From: Helicobacter heilmannii
GTDB taxonomy: Bacteria; Campylobacterota; Campylobacteria; Campylobacterales; Helicobacteraceae
Direction of reading: 5' to 3'
DNA length: 64,000 bases
NCBI RefSeq assembly: GCF_001283065.1
Contig: NZ_CDMK01000001.1
Coordinates: forward strand, 776,141-840,140
A program made the translations under genes and the position numbers. The notes beneath the pieces were generated by a model that was not told where the DNA came from, searched no databases, and saw only the letters and a program-made list of their open reading frames with translations. Positions 38,008 to 48,018 of the stretch are shown here, piece after piece (the first letter of the stretch is position 1; each line of letters starts with the position of its first letter).

Positions 38008-39336
38008 TTAAGTCAAGAAATACAAACAGCCCGCGCTCACCACCCCCGCATACACAAACGCCACGAGCAAGTAACCCACAATATGGCGCACATCCAGCCT
38101 GGCAATGCCAAGCAGGGGGAGCGCAAAGAAGGGTTGGATCATATTCGTCCACGCATCCCCCCACGCGATCGCCATGCAGGTTACGGCTGGATCCACGCCC
38201 AAAGCCGCCCCGCTAGGAAGCAGCACTGGCCCTTGCACGGCAAATTGCCCTCCACCGCTGGGGATAAAGATATTTAAAAGCCCCGCACTAAGATAGCTCA
38301 GCAGCGCGAAATTATCATGGGTAGTGATTTTTGAGAACGCATCGGCTAGGGTGTTGGCAAAGCTTATGCCATTTGCGCCCTTAAGCCCCATCACTCCGAT
38401 GATGCCCGCATAAAAGGGGAACAAGAGCACAATGCCGGTCGTGCTCTTTAATCCTTGCTCTATGGTGGCGTAATACTTATGCGGGCTGGCATGCGCGCAC
38501 AGCCCCAAGAATAGAAACAGTAAAATCAAGGTATTGAGGTTGAGCGCAAAGCCCTTATTAGCAAAGTAAATCCCCAAATACACCACGCCCAAAAACCCCA
38601 AAAACGATCCCAAAAAGGGGCTGTGCTCCAAGCGGTGGGCGAAGCACTCAATGCGTGCGGGTTTGTGGGGCTCTTCTTGTAAAGTAGCGGGGTCTATTAG
38701 GGTGGGGTTTTTGGGGTGCATCAAAACATTGATTAAGGGCAGACCTAGCAAGAGCAAAGCCACCATGACTAAATTGTAGCTAGAAAAAATCGTGTGGCTT
38801 AGAGGGACGGGTGCGTGCAAAACGCCCCCGCTAAGTTTAGATAAATCCCCATCATTGGTGGCAACTTTAAGCGGAATGCTCCCAGATAACCCGCCATGCC
38901 AAATTAAAAATCCTGAATACGCGCTTGCCACCAGCAGGGGGTAATCCACGCCCTTTACCTTACGCCCCAAGACTTTAGAAAGCACTGCCCCCACCACCAA
39001 CCCAAAGCCCCAGCTAAGCCAACAGCAACAAAGCGAAACGAAGCTGATCGTCCAAATGGCCATTTTGGGGGTGTTGATTTTTTCGGCTAGGGCGTTGAAT
39101 GTCTTTTTTATAAGGGGGGCTTGGGCTAGGGCGATGCCTGTAGCCAACAATAAGAGCATTTGCATGGAAAATTTTAAGAGCAAAAAGAGGCTCTCTCCCC
39201 ACTTGCCAAGCACCACCACGAGGCTAAGCCCCGTGCAAACAAGTGCGCCGATGATGGCGGCTAAAGTGAGAACAATGGCAAAAATAAATGGCGAGGGGAA
39301 GTAATTTTGCAAGGCTAGAAGTATCCATCTAAACAT
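38008..39336 (-). CDS. atoE: Short-chain fatty acid transporter, AtoE family
   Basis: The 442-residue inner-membrane protein has ten to twelve hydrophobic segments and matches the AtoE family: GESLFLLLKFSMQMLLLLATG, SWGFGLVVGAVL, YSGFLIWHGGLSGS and the C-terminal IPSGGGQFAVQGPVLLPS and WGDAWTNMIQPFFALPLLG. It probably takes up acetoacetate or butyrate-type acids. H. pylori has the same transporter near its CoA-transferase genes, but those genes are not next to it here. AAAGGGC precedes the ATG. Confidence 0.9.
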   Translation of the reverse strand: MFRWILLALQNYFPSPFIFAIVLTLAAIIGALVCTGLSLVVVLGKWGESLFLLLKFSMQMLLLLATGIALAQAPLIKKTFNALAEKINTPKMAIWTISFVSLCCCWLSWGFGLVVGAVLSKVLGRKVKGVDYPLLVASAYSGFLIWHGGLSGSIPLKVATNDGDLSKLSGGVLHAPVPLSHTIFSSYNLVMVALLLLGLPLINVLMHPKNPTLIDPATLQEEPHKPARIECFAHRLEHSPFLGSFLGFLGVVYLGIYFANKGFALNLNTLILLFLFLGLCAHASPHKYYATIEQGLKSTTGIVLLFPFYAGIIGVMGLKGANGISFANTLADAFSKITTHDNFALLSYLSAGLLNIFIPSGGGQFAVQGPVLLPSGAALGVDPAVTCMAIAWGDAWTNMIQPFFALPLLGIARLDVRHIVGYLLVAFVYAGVVSAGCLYFLT

Positions 39337-39489
39337 GGCAGCCCTTTCTAGCGAAATTAAGAGAGTTTAAACCAAGAAAATTACAAGGCGGTTTAAAGGG
39401 GGTTTTTGCAGATCAAATTTTGCCCATGGGGTTTAAAATTGTAGCAACAGCTAGGGCGAACTTTAGACAAATTTTGCTAAAATGGAAAA

Positions 39490-40110
39490 ATGTTTAAAAT
39501 CAAAGTGCAGGCTTTTGGCAACACACAGACAAATTGTTATGTCTTGCAATTAGCACAGGGTGATTTGGTGATCGATCCGGGCGTGGGGGCGGGCGTGTGG
39601 GTGCAAGAGCAGGCCAAAAACCCCCTAGCGATTTTAATCACACACGGGCATTACGACCATGTTTGGGACGCAGCCGCTTTAAAAGAGCAATGGCCTAGCG
39701 TGCCCTTGTATGCGCCTAAAGAGGATGTGTTCTTCCTTACCACGGATTGTTTTCATTTAGGCCAGCCCACTTGCAAAGAGAGCGACATTAACCCCATTGA
39801 AGGGGGTAAAAAAAGCCACTCTTTTGAAGTGGGGGGGGTGCAGATCACTTATTGGCACTTCCCCGGGCACACGCCCGGTTGCAGTGTGGTGGAGGTAAAG
39901 GGGGCGTTTTTCAGTGGGGATTTTATCTTTTACCGCAGCATCGGGCGTTACGACTTCCCCTATTCTAACCCAGCGGACATGAAAGAGTCGTTGCAACGAT
40001 TTTATGCTCTAGACAAGCCCGATTGCCCCATTTACCCCGGGCATGGGCGTGCCACGAGCCTTAAAGCCGAACAACCCCACATGCCAGCGTGGATTGCACA
40101 AATTAATTAA
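39490..40110 (+). CDS. Metallo-beta-lactamase-fold hydrolase (HP0813-like, glyoxalase II type)
   Basis: The 206-residue cytoplasmic protein has the zinc motif THGHYDHV, a further His in FPGHTPGC, an Asp in FFSGDFIF and a His in YPGHGR, the full glyoxalase II-like set. The substrate is unknown. The gene starts the block MBL-thiF-motA-motB, which matches H. pylori HP0813-HP0816. There is no ribosome-binding site: a TAAAAT box at 39478-39483 ends 7 bases before the ATG, so the mRNA may be leaderless. Confidence 0.88.
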   Translation: MFKIKVQAFGNTQTNCYVLQLAQGDLVIDPGVGAGVWVQEQAKNPLAILITHGHYDHVWDAAALKEQWPSVPLYAPKEDVFFLTTDCFHLGQPTCKESDINPIEGGKKSHSFEVGGVQITYWHFPGHTPGCSVVEVKGAFFSGDFIFYRSIGRYDFPYSNPADMKESLQRFYALDKPDCPIYPGHGRATSLKAEQPHMPAWIAQIN

Positions 40111-40120
40111 GGAGACAGCC

Positions 40121-40891
40121 ATGACAGAGAGCCAAAAAGAACGCTACAAACGGCATTTAATGCTAGAGGATGTGGGCGAAGAGGGGCAAGAGCGGTTATT
40201 GCGTGCCAGTGTGCTTGTGATTGGAGCGGGGGGTCTTGGCTCGCCTAATTGCTTTTACTTGGCAGCGGCGGGCATTGGACGCATTGGGATTTTGGACTTT
40301 GACATCATCGAGCTCAACAATTTACAGCGTCAAATCATCCACACCACGCCAGAAATTCACAGCGCCAAGGTTAAATCCGCCGCACGCAAGATGTCTGCCT
40401 TAAACCCTGAAGTGCAAGTAGAAACCCACTTTGAGAAACTGACCGCCGCCAATACTCTGGAGTTGATCCAAGAGTATGATTTTGTCATCGATGCGACCGA
40501 CAATTTTGCGAGCAAGTTTTTGATCAACGATGCCTGTATCTTGGCAAACAAACCCCTAAGCCATGCGGGCATTTTCAAGCACCACGGGCAAACGATCACC
40601 ATTTTGCCCAAGAAAAGCGCATGCTTTGCCTGTATCTTTGACAAGCCCCCAAGTGTGGAGCTAAACAGCGTGTTTAGAGCGGGCTTATTTGGGGTGGTGC
40701 CCGGGGTGGTGGGCTGTATCCAAGCTTCTGAAGCGATCAAGTATTTTCTAGGCTTTCCCCTGCTCACCAACCAACTCTTGCATGTGGACACCAAGAACAT
40801 GGACTTTAGAAAAATCGTTGTTCAACGCCACGAAGAGTGCCGGGTGTGCGGCAAACATGGCATACAAACCTTAACGGATTATCCGCAATAG
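40121..40891 (+). CDS. thiF: ThiF/MoeB/HesA-family adenylyltransferase
   Basis: E1-like enzymes adenylate the C-terminal glycine of ThiS or MoaD for sulfur transfer. The 256-residue protein has the nucleotide loop GAGGLGSPNCFYLAAAGIG, the R-finger block ELNNLQRQIIH, DATDNFASKFLINDA and CxxC pairs ACFACIF and CRVCGKHG for zinc. The family cannot be separated into ThiF or MoeB by sequence alone. The ATG has AAGGAGAC upstream and lies 10 bases after the hydrolase gene. ThiS is encoded 2 kb away on the other strand. Confidence 0.85.
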   Translation: MTESQKERYKRHLMLEDVGEEGQERLLRASVLVIGAGGLGSPNCFYLAAAGIGRIGILDFDIIELNNLQRQIIHTTPEIHSAKVKSAARKMSALNPEVQVETHFEKLTAANTLELIQEYDFVIDATDNFASKFLINDACILANKPLSHAGIFKHHGQTITILPKKSACFACIFDKPPSVELNSVFRAGLFGVVPGVVGCIQASEAIKYFLGFPLLTNQLLHVDTKNMDFRKIVVQRHEECRVCGKHGIQTLTDYPQ

Positions 40892-40914
40892 CAAAACAGA
40901 AAGGGTAGTTTCTC

Positions 40915-41685
40915 ATGGATTTGTCATCGCTTTTAGGGGTGATCTTAGCGATTGCGTCTATTTCAGTGGGGGATATTTTAGAGGGGGGCAACCCCGCCCA
41001 TGTGGTGCATTTGAGCTCGATCATCATCATTGTGCCCACAACCCTTTGTGCGGCGATGGTGAGCACCCACGCCCACCATGTCAAGGCGGCTTTTAAAGAG
41101 ATCAAGATTGTGTTTTTAAACCCCAAGGTGAACCTGCAAGACACGATCAAGAACATCGTGGAGCTCTCCACCATGGCAAGAAAAGATGGGGTGCTTTCTT
41201 TGGAATCTCGGGTGGCACAGATTGAGGACGACTTCACCCGCAACGGCTTTTCGATGATTGTGGATGGCAAGGACATCAAATCCGTGCAAGAGAGCTTGGA
41301 TGTGGCGATTGAGGAGCTTGAGGAGTATTACCATGGGGCAGCACACTATTGGATCACTGCGGGTGAGAGCGCGCCGACCTTTGGACTGGTGGGGGCGGTG
41401 CTAGGGCTCATGCTCGCACTGCAAAAGCTAGACAACCCCCAAGAAATGGCGCTAGGGATCGCGGGGGCGTTCACGGCCACGGTTACGGGGATCATGTGCT
41501 CTTACGCTCTCTTTGGCCCCTTTGGCAACAAGCTTAAAAACAAGTCTAAGGACATCTTAAAAGAAAAGGTGGTGATTTTAGAGGGGATCATTGGCATCGC
41601 CAATGGGGACAACCCTAGGGACTTGGAAATGAAACTCTTGAACTACATCGCTCCGGGTGAGCCCAAAAAATCGCAGTTTGAATAA
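40915..41685 (+). CDS. motA: Flagellar motor stator protein MotA
   Basis: MotA and MotB form the proton-driven stator of the flagellum. The 256-residue protein has four transmembrane segments (about 5-20, 30-52, 140-160, 175-205), the cytoplasmic loop with charged residues that contact FliG (EIKIVFLNPKVN to EDDFTRNGFSM) and the TFGLVGAVLGLMLALQKLDNP block. Its stop overlaps the motB ATG (TAATG). Confidence 0.96.
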   Translation: MDLSSLLGVILAIASISVGDILEGGNPAHVVHLSSIIIIVPTTLCAAMVSTHAHHVKAAFKEIKIVFLNPKVNLQDTIKNIVELSTMARKDGVLSLESRVAQIEDDFTRNGFSMIVDGKDIKSVQESLDVAIEELEEYYHGAAHYWITAGESAPTFGLVGAVLGLMLALQKLDNPQEMALGIAGAFTATVTGIMCSYALFGPFGNKLKNKSKDILKEKVVILEGIIGIANGDNPRDLEMKLLNYIAPGEPKKSQFE

Positions 41686-42458
41686 TGGCAAAGAAAGCAA
41701 AAAAGGTTGAGTGTCCGGCAGGGGAGCGTTGGGCGGTGCCCTATGCGGACTTTTTGTCCTTGTTACTTGCGCTTTTCATCGCCCTTTATGCGATCTCAGT
41801 GATCAACAAGGCTAAGGTCAAAGCCCTTAAGAAAGAATTCATCAAGATTTTTGACTACGCTCCCGTGCCCGATGCCGTGCAACCCGTGATCCAAATCCCA
41901 CCAGCTCCCGGCGAAACCCAAAACACCATCGAAGCCGAAGAGAAAGAATCCAAAGAGCACTCCAGCCGTTCGCAAGTTACGATCACCAAAGTTGGGGAGG
42001 GTTCGATTTTAGAGCAAACCGATCAAGGAGCGGTGTTGAAGCTGCCCTCGAGTCTGCTCTTTGAAAATCCCTATGGCGACACCATCAACGCCAGCATGCG
42101 CGAATACATCCGTCGCATCGCTAAGATCATCCAGCTCTTACCCGACCAAGTGGAGATCAATGTTAGGGGCTACACCGACAATACCCCCCTGCCCCCCTCC
42201 AGTGGCTTTAAGGACCACTACGCTCTAGGGGCAAGCCGCGCCTATAAGGTCATGCATGCTTTGTTAAATGACGGCATCAGTCCGCAAAAGCTCTCTTTCA
42301 CCTCCTATGGCAAGAACAATCCTGCGGTGCCTAATGACAGCGTGGAAGACCGCATGCGCAATAACCGGGTGGAGATTTATTTTTACACGAATGCTCAAAA
42401 TGTGGAGAAAATCCGCTCCATCCTAGACCACAACAACATCAATGGGGACAATAATTGA
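41685..42458 (+). CDS. motB: Flagellar motor stator protein MotB
   Basis: MotB anchors the stator to peptidoglycan. The 257-residue protein has an N-terminal membrane helix with the proton-binding Asp in VPYADFLSLLLALFIALYA (Asp24-equivalent), a plug/linker, and a C-terminal OmpA-like domain with INVRGYTDNTPLP and NRVEIYF. It overlaps motA and the following gene. Confidence 0.96.
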   Translation: MAKKAKKVECPAGERWAVPYADFLSLLLALFIALYAISVINKAKVKALKKEFIKIFDYAPVPDAVQPVIQIPPAPGETQNTIEAEEKESKEHSSRSQVTITKVGEGSILEQTDQGAVLKLPSSLLFENPYGDTINASMREYIRRIAKIIQLLPDQVEINVRGYTDNTPLPPSSGFKDHYALGASRAYKVMHALLNDGISPQKLSFTSYGKNNPAVPNDSVEDRMRNNRVEIYFYTNAQNVEKIRSILDHNNINGDNN

Positions 42459-42862
42459 AAGCCCTTGTACTTGCTCTAGTCTTTGGAATGCTCCATGCTT
42501 TGCCCACCGGCGAGGAGGTGCTAAGAGAGGCGCAAACACCCCCCCCGCCTAAAACCCCCTTAAGTGTCTTGTTTTTCAGCCAAAGACAGCCCTACACTTC
42601 TTGGAGCCAAGATTATGGCGTGTGGCAAACCAAGCATACTTTAGAAATCAGGGCTTTAAGCAAACGCGTGCATATTAATAAAATCACACTCAATCGGGGG
42701 CGTTGTGCCCTCTTGCCCATTTTGCCTAGCTTCGTGCTCACACGGGGCGAAAAGATGGATTATGAAGTCTTTTGTGAGGGGCACTTAAGGGTGGAGGTGG
42801 ACACGGACTTTGGGCCACAAATCTTTGATTTGCAAGAAGATCTGCCTAGTGGCCCTTCTTGA
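42455..42862 (+). CDS. Small exported protein in the mot operon (HP0817-like)
   Basis: The 135-residue protein has a signal peptide (MKALVLALVFGMLHALP) and a short proline-rich segment (TPPPPKTP), then a beta-rich domain with one Cys pair (GRCALLP, FCEGH). It starts at TTG 42455 inside the motB stop, so it depends on motB translation. In H. pylori HP0817 holds this place. A link to motility is only suggested by position. The 3' end overlaps the convergent lipoprotein gene by 17 bases. Confidence 0.65.
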   Translation: MKALVLALVFGMLHALPTGEEVLREAQTPPPPKTPLSVLFFSQRQPYTSWSQDYGVWQTKHTLEIRALSKRVHINKITLNRGRCALLPILPSFVLTRGEKMDYEVFCEGHLRVEVDTDFGPQIFDLQEDLPSGPS

Positions 42863-43571
42863 ACTTCTGCACCAAGTAGCGATAACCCATGAGTTGATCG
42901 GAATCTAGTGCCTCACTGATCTTATGCACCCCTTGGGCATAAATTTGCATCAGGATTTGGTAAACATTGCTGTCAAAGCCCTCGCCACGGATGGGTGTTA
43001 CCACACTCGTGGGCATATACCCCCCAGAAACGCCCCGCTCTTGACGCACTGTTACCCTTGTGCGCACTTGATAACCGGGCAGCTCTAGGCTGGTCATGTT
43101 TAAAGGTTTTTTGCTCTTGGGCTCGAGCACTTTTAGGGTTAAATAACCCATGGAGAGATTGGAGTTTTTACCCTCTAGCCCGCCATTTCTTAAGCGGTCC
43201 TCTCTTAGACTGATGTCCTCCAATACCTTCACAAACCCACTCACCTCCACCAGCGCATAGCCCTGCTCTTTCTGGGTGGGTGTTAAAGGCATCTTCACCT
43301 CTTGCACGCTAAATCCGCGTTTTTCTAGGATTTCTTGGATTTGATCGCGCATCGAATCCTTAAACCCCTGTTGCATGTTCGTGGGCACCGTCTTGCTAAA
43401 AGTGATCGCCAAGGGAGGGATCAAGACCAATAAATGGTTTTTAGGCTGGGGTTTTTCGTTTTCCTCATAGTAAGAAAAAGGAAGAGGGTCTTGTTCGTGC
43501 TTGTCAGCAACTTTAGGCGCACAGCCAAACCCTAATAAGCCAACTAAAAACAAAAGCGAAGTTCTTTTCAT
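42846..43571 (-). CDS. HpaA-family lipoprotein
   Basis: HpaA proteins are Helicobacter surface or flagellar-sheath lipoproteins. The 241-residue protein has a lipoprotein signal (MKRTSLLFLVGLLGFGC) and family blocks such as LLVLIPPLAITFSKT, QIQEILEKRGFSVQEV, KEQGYALVEVSGFV and LTLKVLEPKSKKPL. ATG 43571 is chosen for GAGGAAAAAC upstream; an upstream frame adds 11 non-signal residues. It is likely a paralogue rather than the main HpaA. A receptor-binding role is not shown. Confidence 0.8.
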   Translation of the reverse strand: MKRTSLLFLVGLLGFGCAPKVADKHEQDPLPFSYYEENEKPQPKNHLLVLIPPLAITFSKTVPTNMQQGFKDSMRDQIQEILEKRGFSVQEVKMPLTPTQKEQGYALVEVSGFVKVLEDISLREDRLRNGGLEGKNSNLSMGYLTLKVLEPKSKKPLNMTSLELPGYQVRTRVTVRQERGVSGGYMPTSVVTPIRGEGFDSNVYQILMQIYAQGVHKISEALDSDQLMGYRYLVQKFKKGH

Positions 43572-43680
43572 GTTTTTCCTCAATATTTTTTTAAGAAACG
43601 CCAAAGGCTCTTAAGCAGGCGGGTGAGTGCTTTAAACTTTTTAAAATTATCGTAAAACGACCCGCCTCGCCTTTTAGCCA

Positions 43681-45120
43681 TCAGCAAGAGTAAGTGGTTT
43701 TGAACTCAAAGGGGTGGGGGCGGCTCTCCCAAGGAAAGACTTCAGAGCGGAATTTAAAACTTTGGTAGGCTTGGATAAATTCCTCAGTGAAGACCTCGCC
43801 CTTTTTCAAATACTCCTTATGCACCAGCATCTCCTCCAGTGCGCTGCGCAAAGTGTGAGGGAGTTGTTTGATCCCCTTGTCTCGAATCTCATCTAGGGTG
43901 AGTTGGAAGAGATTGATGTCCATGGGCGCGCCCGGATCCATCTTTTGGGCTAGCCCATCTAAGCCCGCCATTAAAATCGCCGCAAAGGCCAAGTAGGGGT
44001 TAGAGGAGTTGTCGGGAAAGCGGAACTCAAAGCGCGCCGCCTTGCCCTTCACCCCATAGGGGATACGCACGCTCGCGCTCCTGTTTTGGGCTGAGTAAGT
44101 CAAAATCGAGGGGGCTTCAAAGCCGGGGATCAAGCGTTTGTAAGAGTTGCTCGAGGCGTTGGTAAATGCCGCCAAACTTCTAGCGTGGCGCAAGACTCCG
44201 CCCAAAAAGTGCAGTGCCATTTGGCTTAAGTTCTTATACACATCGCCGCTAAAGAGATTCTCGCCGTTTTTCCACAAGCTCACATGCGTGTGCATGCCAC
44301 TGCCATTGTCGCCGTGTAAAGGTTTTGGCATAAAGGTGGCGGTCTTGCCATTTAAATGGGCGACCATTTTCACCACATACTTAAGTTTTTGCACATTGTC
44401 CGCCGCCTCGACCAGTTCCCCAAAACGCACGCCGATCTCGCCCTGGGCCTGGGCCACTTCGTGGTGCACAACATAGGTTTCTAGCCCCACTTGGTTTAAG
44501 ACTTTCACGATTTCAGCCCGAATATCCATCATCGTGTCGGTGGGGGGAGTGGGCAAATACCCGCCCTTATGCCCCGTGCGGTGTCCAAAATTCACACCCC
44601 CCTCAAAGCTACGGTCTCTATTCCACTCCCCCTCTTCGCTGTCGATTTCATAGTACTGGCAGTTCGCGCTGTTTTTGATCTTGATGGAGTCAAAGATAAA
44701 AAACTCATTCTCTGCCCCAAAGTAGGCCATGTCGGCAATGCCAAGGTTTTGTAAATGCCTAAGTGCCCTTTTGGCGATGCTTCTAGGGCAACGCTCGTAG
44801 TCCTGCTCTTTATAAATGTCCCACACATCGCAAAACACCACCACCGTAACATCCGCGCTAAAGGGATCGATGAAGTAGCGGATCAGATCGGGCTTTAAGA
44901 TCATGTCCGATCTATCGATGCTCTGCCACGCTTTGATAGAACTGGCATCAAAAGGGATGCCTTGTTGTAACAAGTTCTTATCCACACCGCCGATAAAGTA
45001 GCCCATGTGGTTCCAAGTCCCCTTTACATCGGTGAACCGAAAATCCACGAACTCCACTTCCTTTTCCTTGCAGAAGACAAAAAACTGCTCTACATCTGCA
45101 TCGCTATTATGAATGTCCAT
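43681..45120 (-). CDS. glnA: Glutamine synthetase type I
   Basis: GlnA makes glutamine from glutamate and ammonia. The 479-residue protein has the GS blocks [35 protein letters not shown], the ATP/Glu loop RRSA-like [10 protein letters not shown] and the [21 protein letters not shown] segment. At the adenylylation site, enterobacterial NLYDLP is replaced by NLFQLT, so the target Tyr is missing, as reported for H. pylori. Nitrogen control must therefore work otherwise. The ATG at 45120 has AAGGAAC upstream. Confidence 0.97.
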   Translation of the reverse strand: MDIHNSDADVEQFFVFCKEKEVEFVDFRFTDVKGTWNHMGYFIGGVDKNLLQQGIPFDASSIKAWQSIDRSDMILKPDLIRYFIDPFSADVTVVVFCDVWDIYKEQDYERCPRSIAKRALRHLQNLGIADMAYFGAENEFFIFDSIKIKNSANCQYYEIDSEEGEWNRDRSFEGGVNFGHRTGHKGGYLPTPPTDTMMDIRAEIVKVLNQVGLETYVVHHEVAQAQGEIGVRFGELVEAADNVQKLKYVVKMVAHLNGKTATFMPKPLHGDNGSGMHTHVSLWKNGENLFSGDVYKNLSQMALHFLGGVLRHARSLAAFTNASSNSYKRLIPGFEAPSILTYSAQNRSASVRIPYGVKGKAARFEFRFPDNSSNPYLAFAAILMAGLDGLAQKMDPGAPMDINLFQLTLDEIRDKGIKQLPHTLRSALEEMLVHKEYLKKGEVFTEEFIQAYQSFKFRSEVFPWESRPHPFEFKTTYSC

Positions 45121-45162
45121 CAACGTTCCTTGAATTTTTCCTTTATTTTAACATGCCTAGCA

Positions 45163-47217
45163 TTAAGACACAGCTACAAACACGCTTTCGGCTAAGGGCG
45201 GGTGGATGTGCCCCCTGTAGGCATTGGCGCAAATGCGCACGCTTGCCACCAGCACCAGGAGCGCGACCACCATGAAGAACACGCATAGCAGAGCGTCTAT
45301 GCTGTGGTTAAAAATGGCTTGTTTGAGCAGGCTAATTTGTTTAGGATCGCTGGTGTGGGCGAGTTTTGCACTTAAAATTTGGGCGGTGGCAACATGCGAC
45401 ACTTTGTTTAAGATAAGATTGTCCCCCCTTGGCAACACTTTTAAAACACCGCTGTAAAAGGTGATGCATAAAATAAAAGCCGCAGGCAGTGCGCTCACTA
45501 GAGCGTATTTGAACCGCCCCATTTTAAATAAAATAGTCGTGCCAAGCAGCAGTGCCATCCCTGCGAGCATTTGGTTGCTCACGCCAAAGAGCGGCCATAA
45601 AGTGTAAATGCCCCCTTTAGGATCGATCGTGCCCTGATACAAGAAATACCCCCAAAGCCCCACCGCCAGTAAAGTCGCCACAATGCCGGCCGTGTAGGAA
45701 TTGGTGTCGCCAAGGGGCTTATAGACATGCCCTAGCATGTCTTGAATCATGAAGCGGGCGGTGCGTGTGCCCGCATCCACAGCGGTTAAAATGAACAAGG
45801 CTTCAAAGAGGATTGCAAAGTGATACCAAAAGGCCATCACGCCCGGATGCCCCACCACTTGATACACAAGCAGGCTAAGCCCGATGGCAAAGGTGGGCGC
45901 ACCTCCTGTGCGGCTTAAAATGCTCTGCTCGCCTATGTGTTTCGTGATGTCTGTAATCTCTTGGGGCGTGATTTTAAACCCCCAAGAATTGATGGCGTGC
46001 ACGGCGGTGGCAATATCCGTGCCCAGCGCACTTTGGGGGGCGTTGATCGCAAAATACAGGCCGGGATGCAAAATGCCCGCCATTAAAAGTGCCATTAAAG
46101 CAACTATGGACTCCATGAGCATCGAGCCGTAGCCAACCAAACGGGCGTGGCTCTCTTTGGCGATGATCTTGGGCGTGGTGCCTGAAGAAATCAAGGCGTG
46201 AAAGCCGCTGATCGTCCCGCAAGCGATCGTGATGAATAAAAAGGGGAAGAGCGCGCCGGCAAAGACGGGTCCGCTCCCATCTACAAAGTGCGTGATCTTA
46301 GGCAGGTGCATGGGCGGGGCGACAAAGATGAGGGCTAAAGCCAAAACCAGCACCACTCCGATTTTTAAAAAGGTGCTGAGGTAATCTCTAGGGGCGAGCA
46401 AGAACCACACGGGCAAGATGGAGGCGACAAAGCCGTAAGCGATGATGATCCACGCTAGAGAGCTGGCCTGCAAGGTGAAGTGAGCGGCTAAAGTCGGATC
46501 GTTGGCCACCACCTTGCCATAATAAATCGCTAGAAGCAAGAGCGCAAAGCCCATTAAAGAGCTTTCTAAAACCTTGGGGCGCACAAAGCGCATGTAAAGC
46601 CCCATAAAAATGGCAATCGGGATCGTGCAGGCGATTGTAAAAAGCCCCCAGGGCGAGTGGGCGAGGGCTTTGACCACCACCATGGCTAAAATCGCAATGA
46701 TGATGACCATGATGCCTAGCGTGCCTAGCATGGCAAACCAGCCCACCAAGGGGCCCATTTCATCTTTAATCATTTCGCCTAGCGAACGCCCATTGCGACG
46801 CATGGAACAAAAGAGCACGATGAAATCATGCACACAGCCACCCAGCACACTGCCGATCAAAATCCATAGTATGGAGGGCAAATAACCCATCTGCGCGGCC
46901 AAAATGGGCCCCACTAGGGGCCCCGCGCCCGCAATGGCGGCGAAGTGATGCCCGAAGGTGATCGCCTTGTGCGTGGGGACAAAGTCGCGCCCATCGTTGA
47001 TCACGCAGGCGGGCGTGGCGCGCTTGTCGTTGAGTCGCAACACCCGATAAGCCACAAAATGGCTGTAAAAGCGATAGCCCAAACTATAGATACACACCGC
47101 TACGCACACGAGCCAAAGCGTATTGATGCTCTCGCCCTTATGCAGGGCTAGCACCCCCATAGCCCCCGCTGCCACGATCGCCACCAAGCCCCAAAGCAAA
47201 GCCTTGATTTGTTGCAT
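45163..47217 (-). CDS. cstA: Peptide/pyruvate transporter CstA
   Basis: CstA is a carbon-starvation-type membrane carrier that takes up peptides or pyruvate. The 684-residue protein has 16 or so hydrophobic segments and family signatures GHHFAAIAGAGPLVGPILAAQ, LWILIGSVLGGCVHDFI and SGFHALISSGTTPK. It corresponds to H. pylori HP1168. AAAGGGGATGGC precedes the ATG. It is the last chromosomal gene before the prophage remnant; the boundary lies within the 60 bases upstream of its start. Confidence 0.93.
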   Translation of the reverse strand: MQQIKALLWGLVAIVAAGAMGVLALHKGESINTLWLVCVAVCIYSLGYRFYSHFVAYRVLRLNDKRATPACVINDGRDFVPTHKAITFGHHFAAIAGAGPLVGPILAAQMGYLPSILWILIGSVLGGCVHDFIVLFCSMRRNGRSLGEMIKDEMGPLVGWFAMLGTLGIMVIIIAILAMVVVKALAHSPWGLFTIACTIPIAIFMGLYMRFVRPKVLESSLMGFALLLLAIYYGKVVANDPTLAAHFTLQASSLAWIIIAYGFVASILPVWFLLAPRDYLSTFLKIGVVLVLALALIFVAPPMHLPKITHFVDGSGPVFAGALFPFLFITIACGTISGFHALISSGTTPKIIAKESHARLVGYGSMLMESIVALMALLMAGILHPGLYFAINAPQSALGTDIATAVHAINSWGFKITPQEITDITKHIGEQSILSRTGGAPTFAIGLSLLVYQVVGHPGVMAFWYHFAILFEALFILTAVDAGTRTARFMIQDMLGHVYKPLGDTNSYTAGIVATLLAVGLWGYFLYQGTIDPKGGIYTLWPLFGVSNQMLAGMALLLGTTILFKMGRFKYALVSALPAAFILCITFYSGVLKVLPRGDNLILNKVSHVATAQILSAKLAHTSDPKQISLLKQAIFNHSIDALLCVFFMVVALLVLVASVRICANAYRGHIHPPLAESVFVAVS

Positions 47218-47277
47218 GCCATCCCCTTTCAGAAAAAGCAGAGTCTAGCACAAGGGAGTAAATCACGCTAGGAGGCT

Positions 47278-47667
47278 ATGCAATTAGAAGAATTGAAGGC
47301 GCATTTAAGCGCGGGGCTCATCAACCCTGAAGCGTTAAACACAAACCCAGAAGTTTTAATTTGGGTGCATAAAGAAATTAAAGAGCTAACGCATGACAAA
47401 GATGTACCCGCCTATGCGCTCTATGATTTCGCTTTAGTTAGGGCTAAGCGGTATCTTAAAATCCCCCTTGAAGAAGAAGACTTAGCGATCTACAACGATG
47501 CCTTAAAGGCAATCAAACAAGCCCCTTTAGTCAAAGACTGCACACAAAGGGGCAAATCGTTTTTGCAAATCGATCAGGCTGGCAACATCACAGAGCATGC
47601 CAGCACAAATACAGATAAAGGCTTTTCGCCCTTGAAGTGGTGCAAGAAAAGGAGTTTTGAGCTGTGA
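47278..47667 (+). CDS. Prophage protein, possible gp36-like head-tail connector (DUF1320)
   Basis: The 129-residue protein is not clearly recognised. Its middle, ALYDFALVRAKRYLKIPLEE, followed by IYNDALKAIKQAP, resembles the iA.Y.L / rY.dAl..L pattern of Mu gp36-like connectors. AGGAGG lies just upstream of the ATG. It overlaps the next gene by 4 bases. The identification rests on this pattern and on the Mu-like neighbours, so it is a suggestion. Confidence 0.5.
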   Translation: MQLEELKAHLSAGLINPEALNTNPEVLIWVHKEIKELTHDKDVPAYALYDFALVRAKRYLKIPLEEEDLAIYNDALKAIKQAPLVKDCTQRGKSFLQIDQAGNITEHASTNTDKGFSPLKWCKKRSFEL

Positions 47668-48005
47668 TTTTACAAAGGGCAAGGCAGGTGGTCAAAGCAA
47701 TTTACCCTGAAGCGTGTTACCACGATGGGGCGTTAAAAGAAGCGGGGCTTTATTACCGCTTTGAGGGGGTGCGCCATGCACCCTTAAAGGCCTTTGAAGT
47801 GTCCACACGGCTTTTTTATGGATTCATTGATACGCCTAATGCTAAGGAGACTCTAGCCACCATAGATGGGCTCTTAGAGCAGATCATAAACGCCCCTGCC
47901 TTCACCTTTGGGCGGTCGTATTTTGAGGGCGCGGGGCTGGTGCAAGAAGCGGGCTTTTTTGGCCTTTGGGAAATCCGTTTTAAAATCAAACTGCTACAAG
48001 AATAA
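47664..48005 (+). CDS. Prophage protein, possible gp37-like tail terminator
   Basis: The 113-residue protein starts at GTG within the preceding stop. Its first half (ILQRARQVVKAIYP) and the beta-rich second half fit small Mu gp37-type (DUF1834) or tail-completion proteins, which follow gp36 in Mu-like phages. No diagnostic motif is visible. Genuine coding is supported by overlap, composition and clean spacing to the amidase gene. Confidence 0.5.
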   Translation: MILQRARQVVKAIYPEACYHDGALKEAGLYYRFEGVRHAPLKAFEVSTRLFYGFIDTPNAKETLATIDGLLEQIINAPAFTFGRSYFEGAGLVQEAGFFGLWEIRFKIKLLQE

Positions 48006-48018
48006 AAGAAGGATGACA

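Noticed and set aside
47218..47277. Mu-type left end with target duplication
   Set aside because: I could not identify a TG end or a matching 5-base duplication with the right junction.
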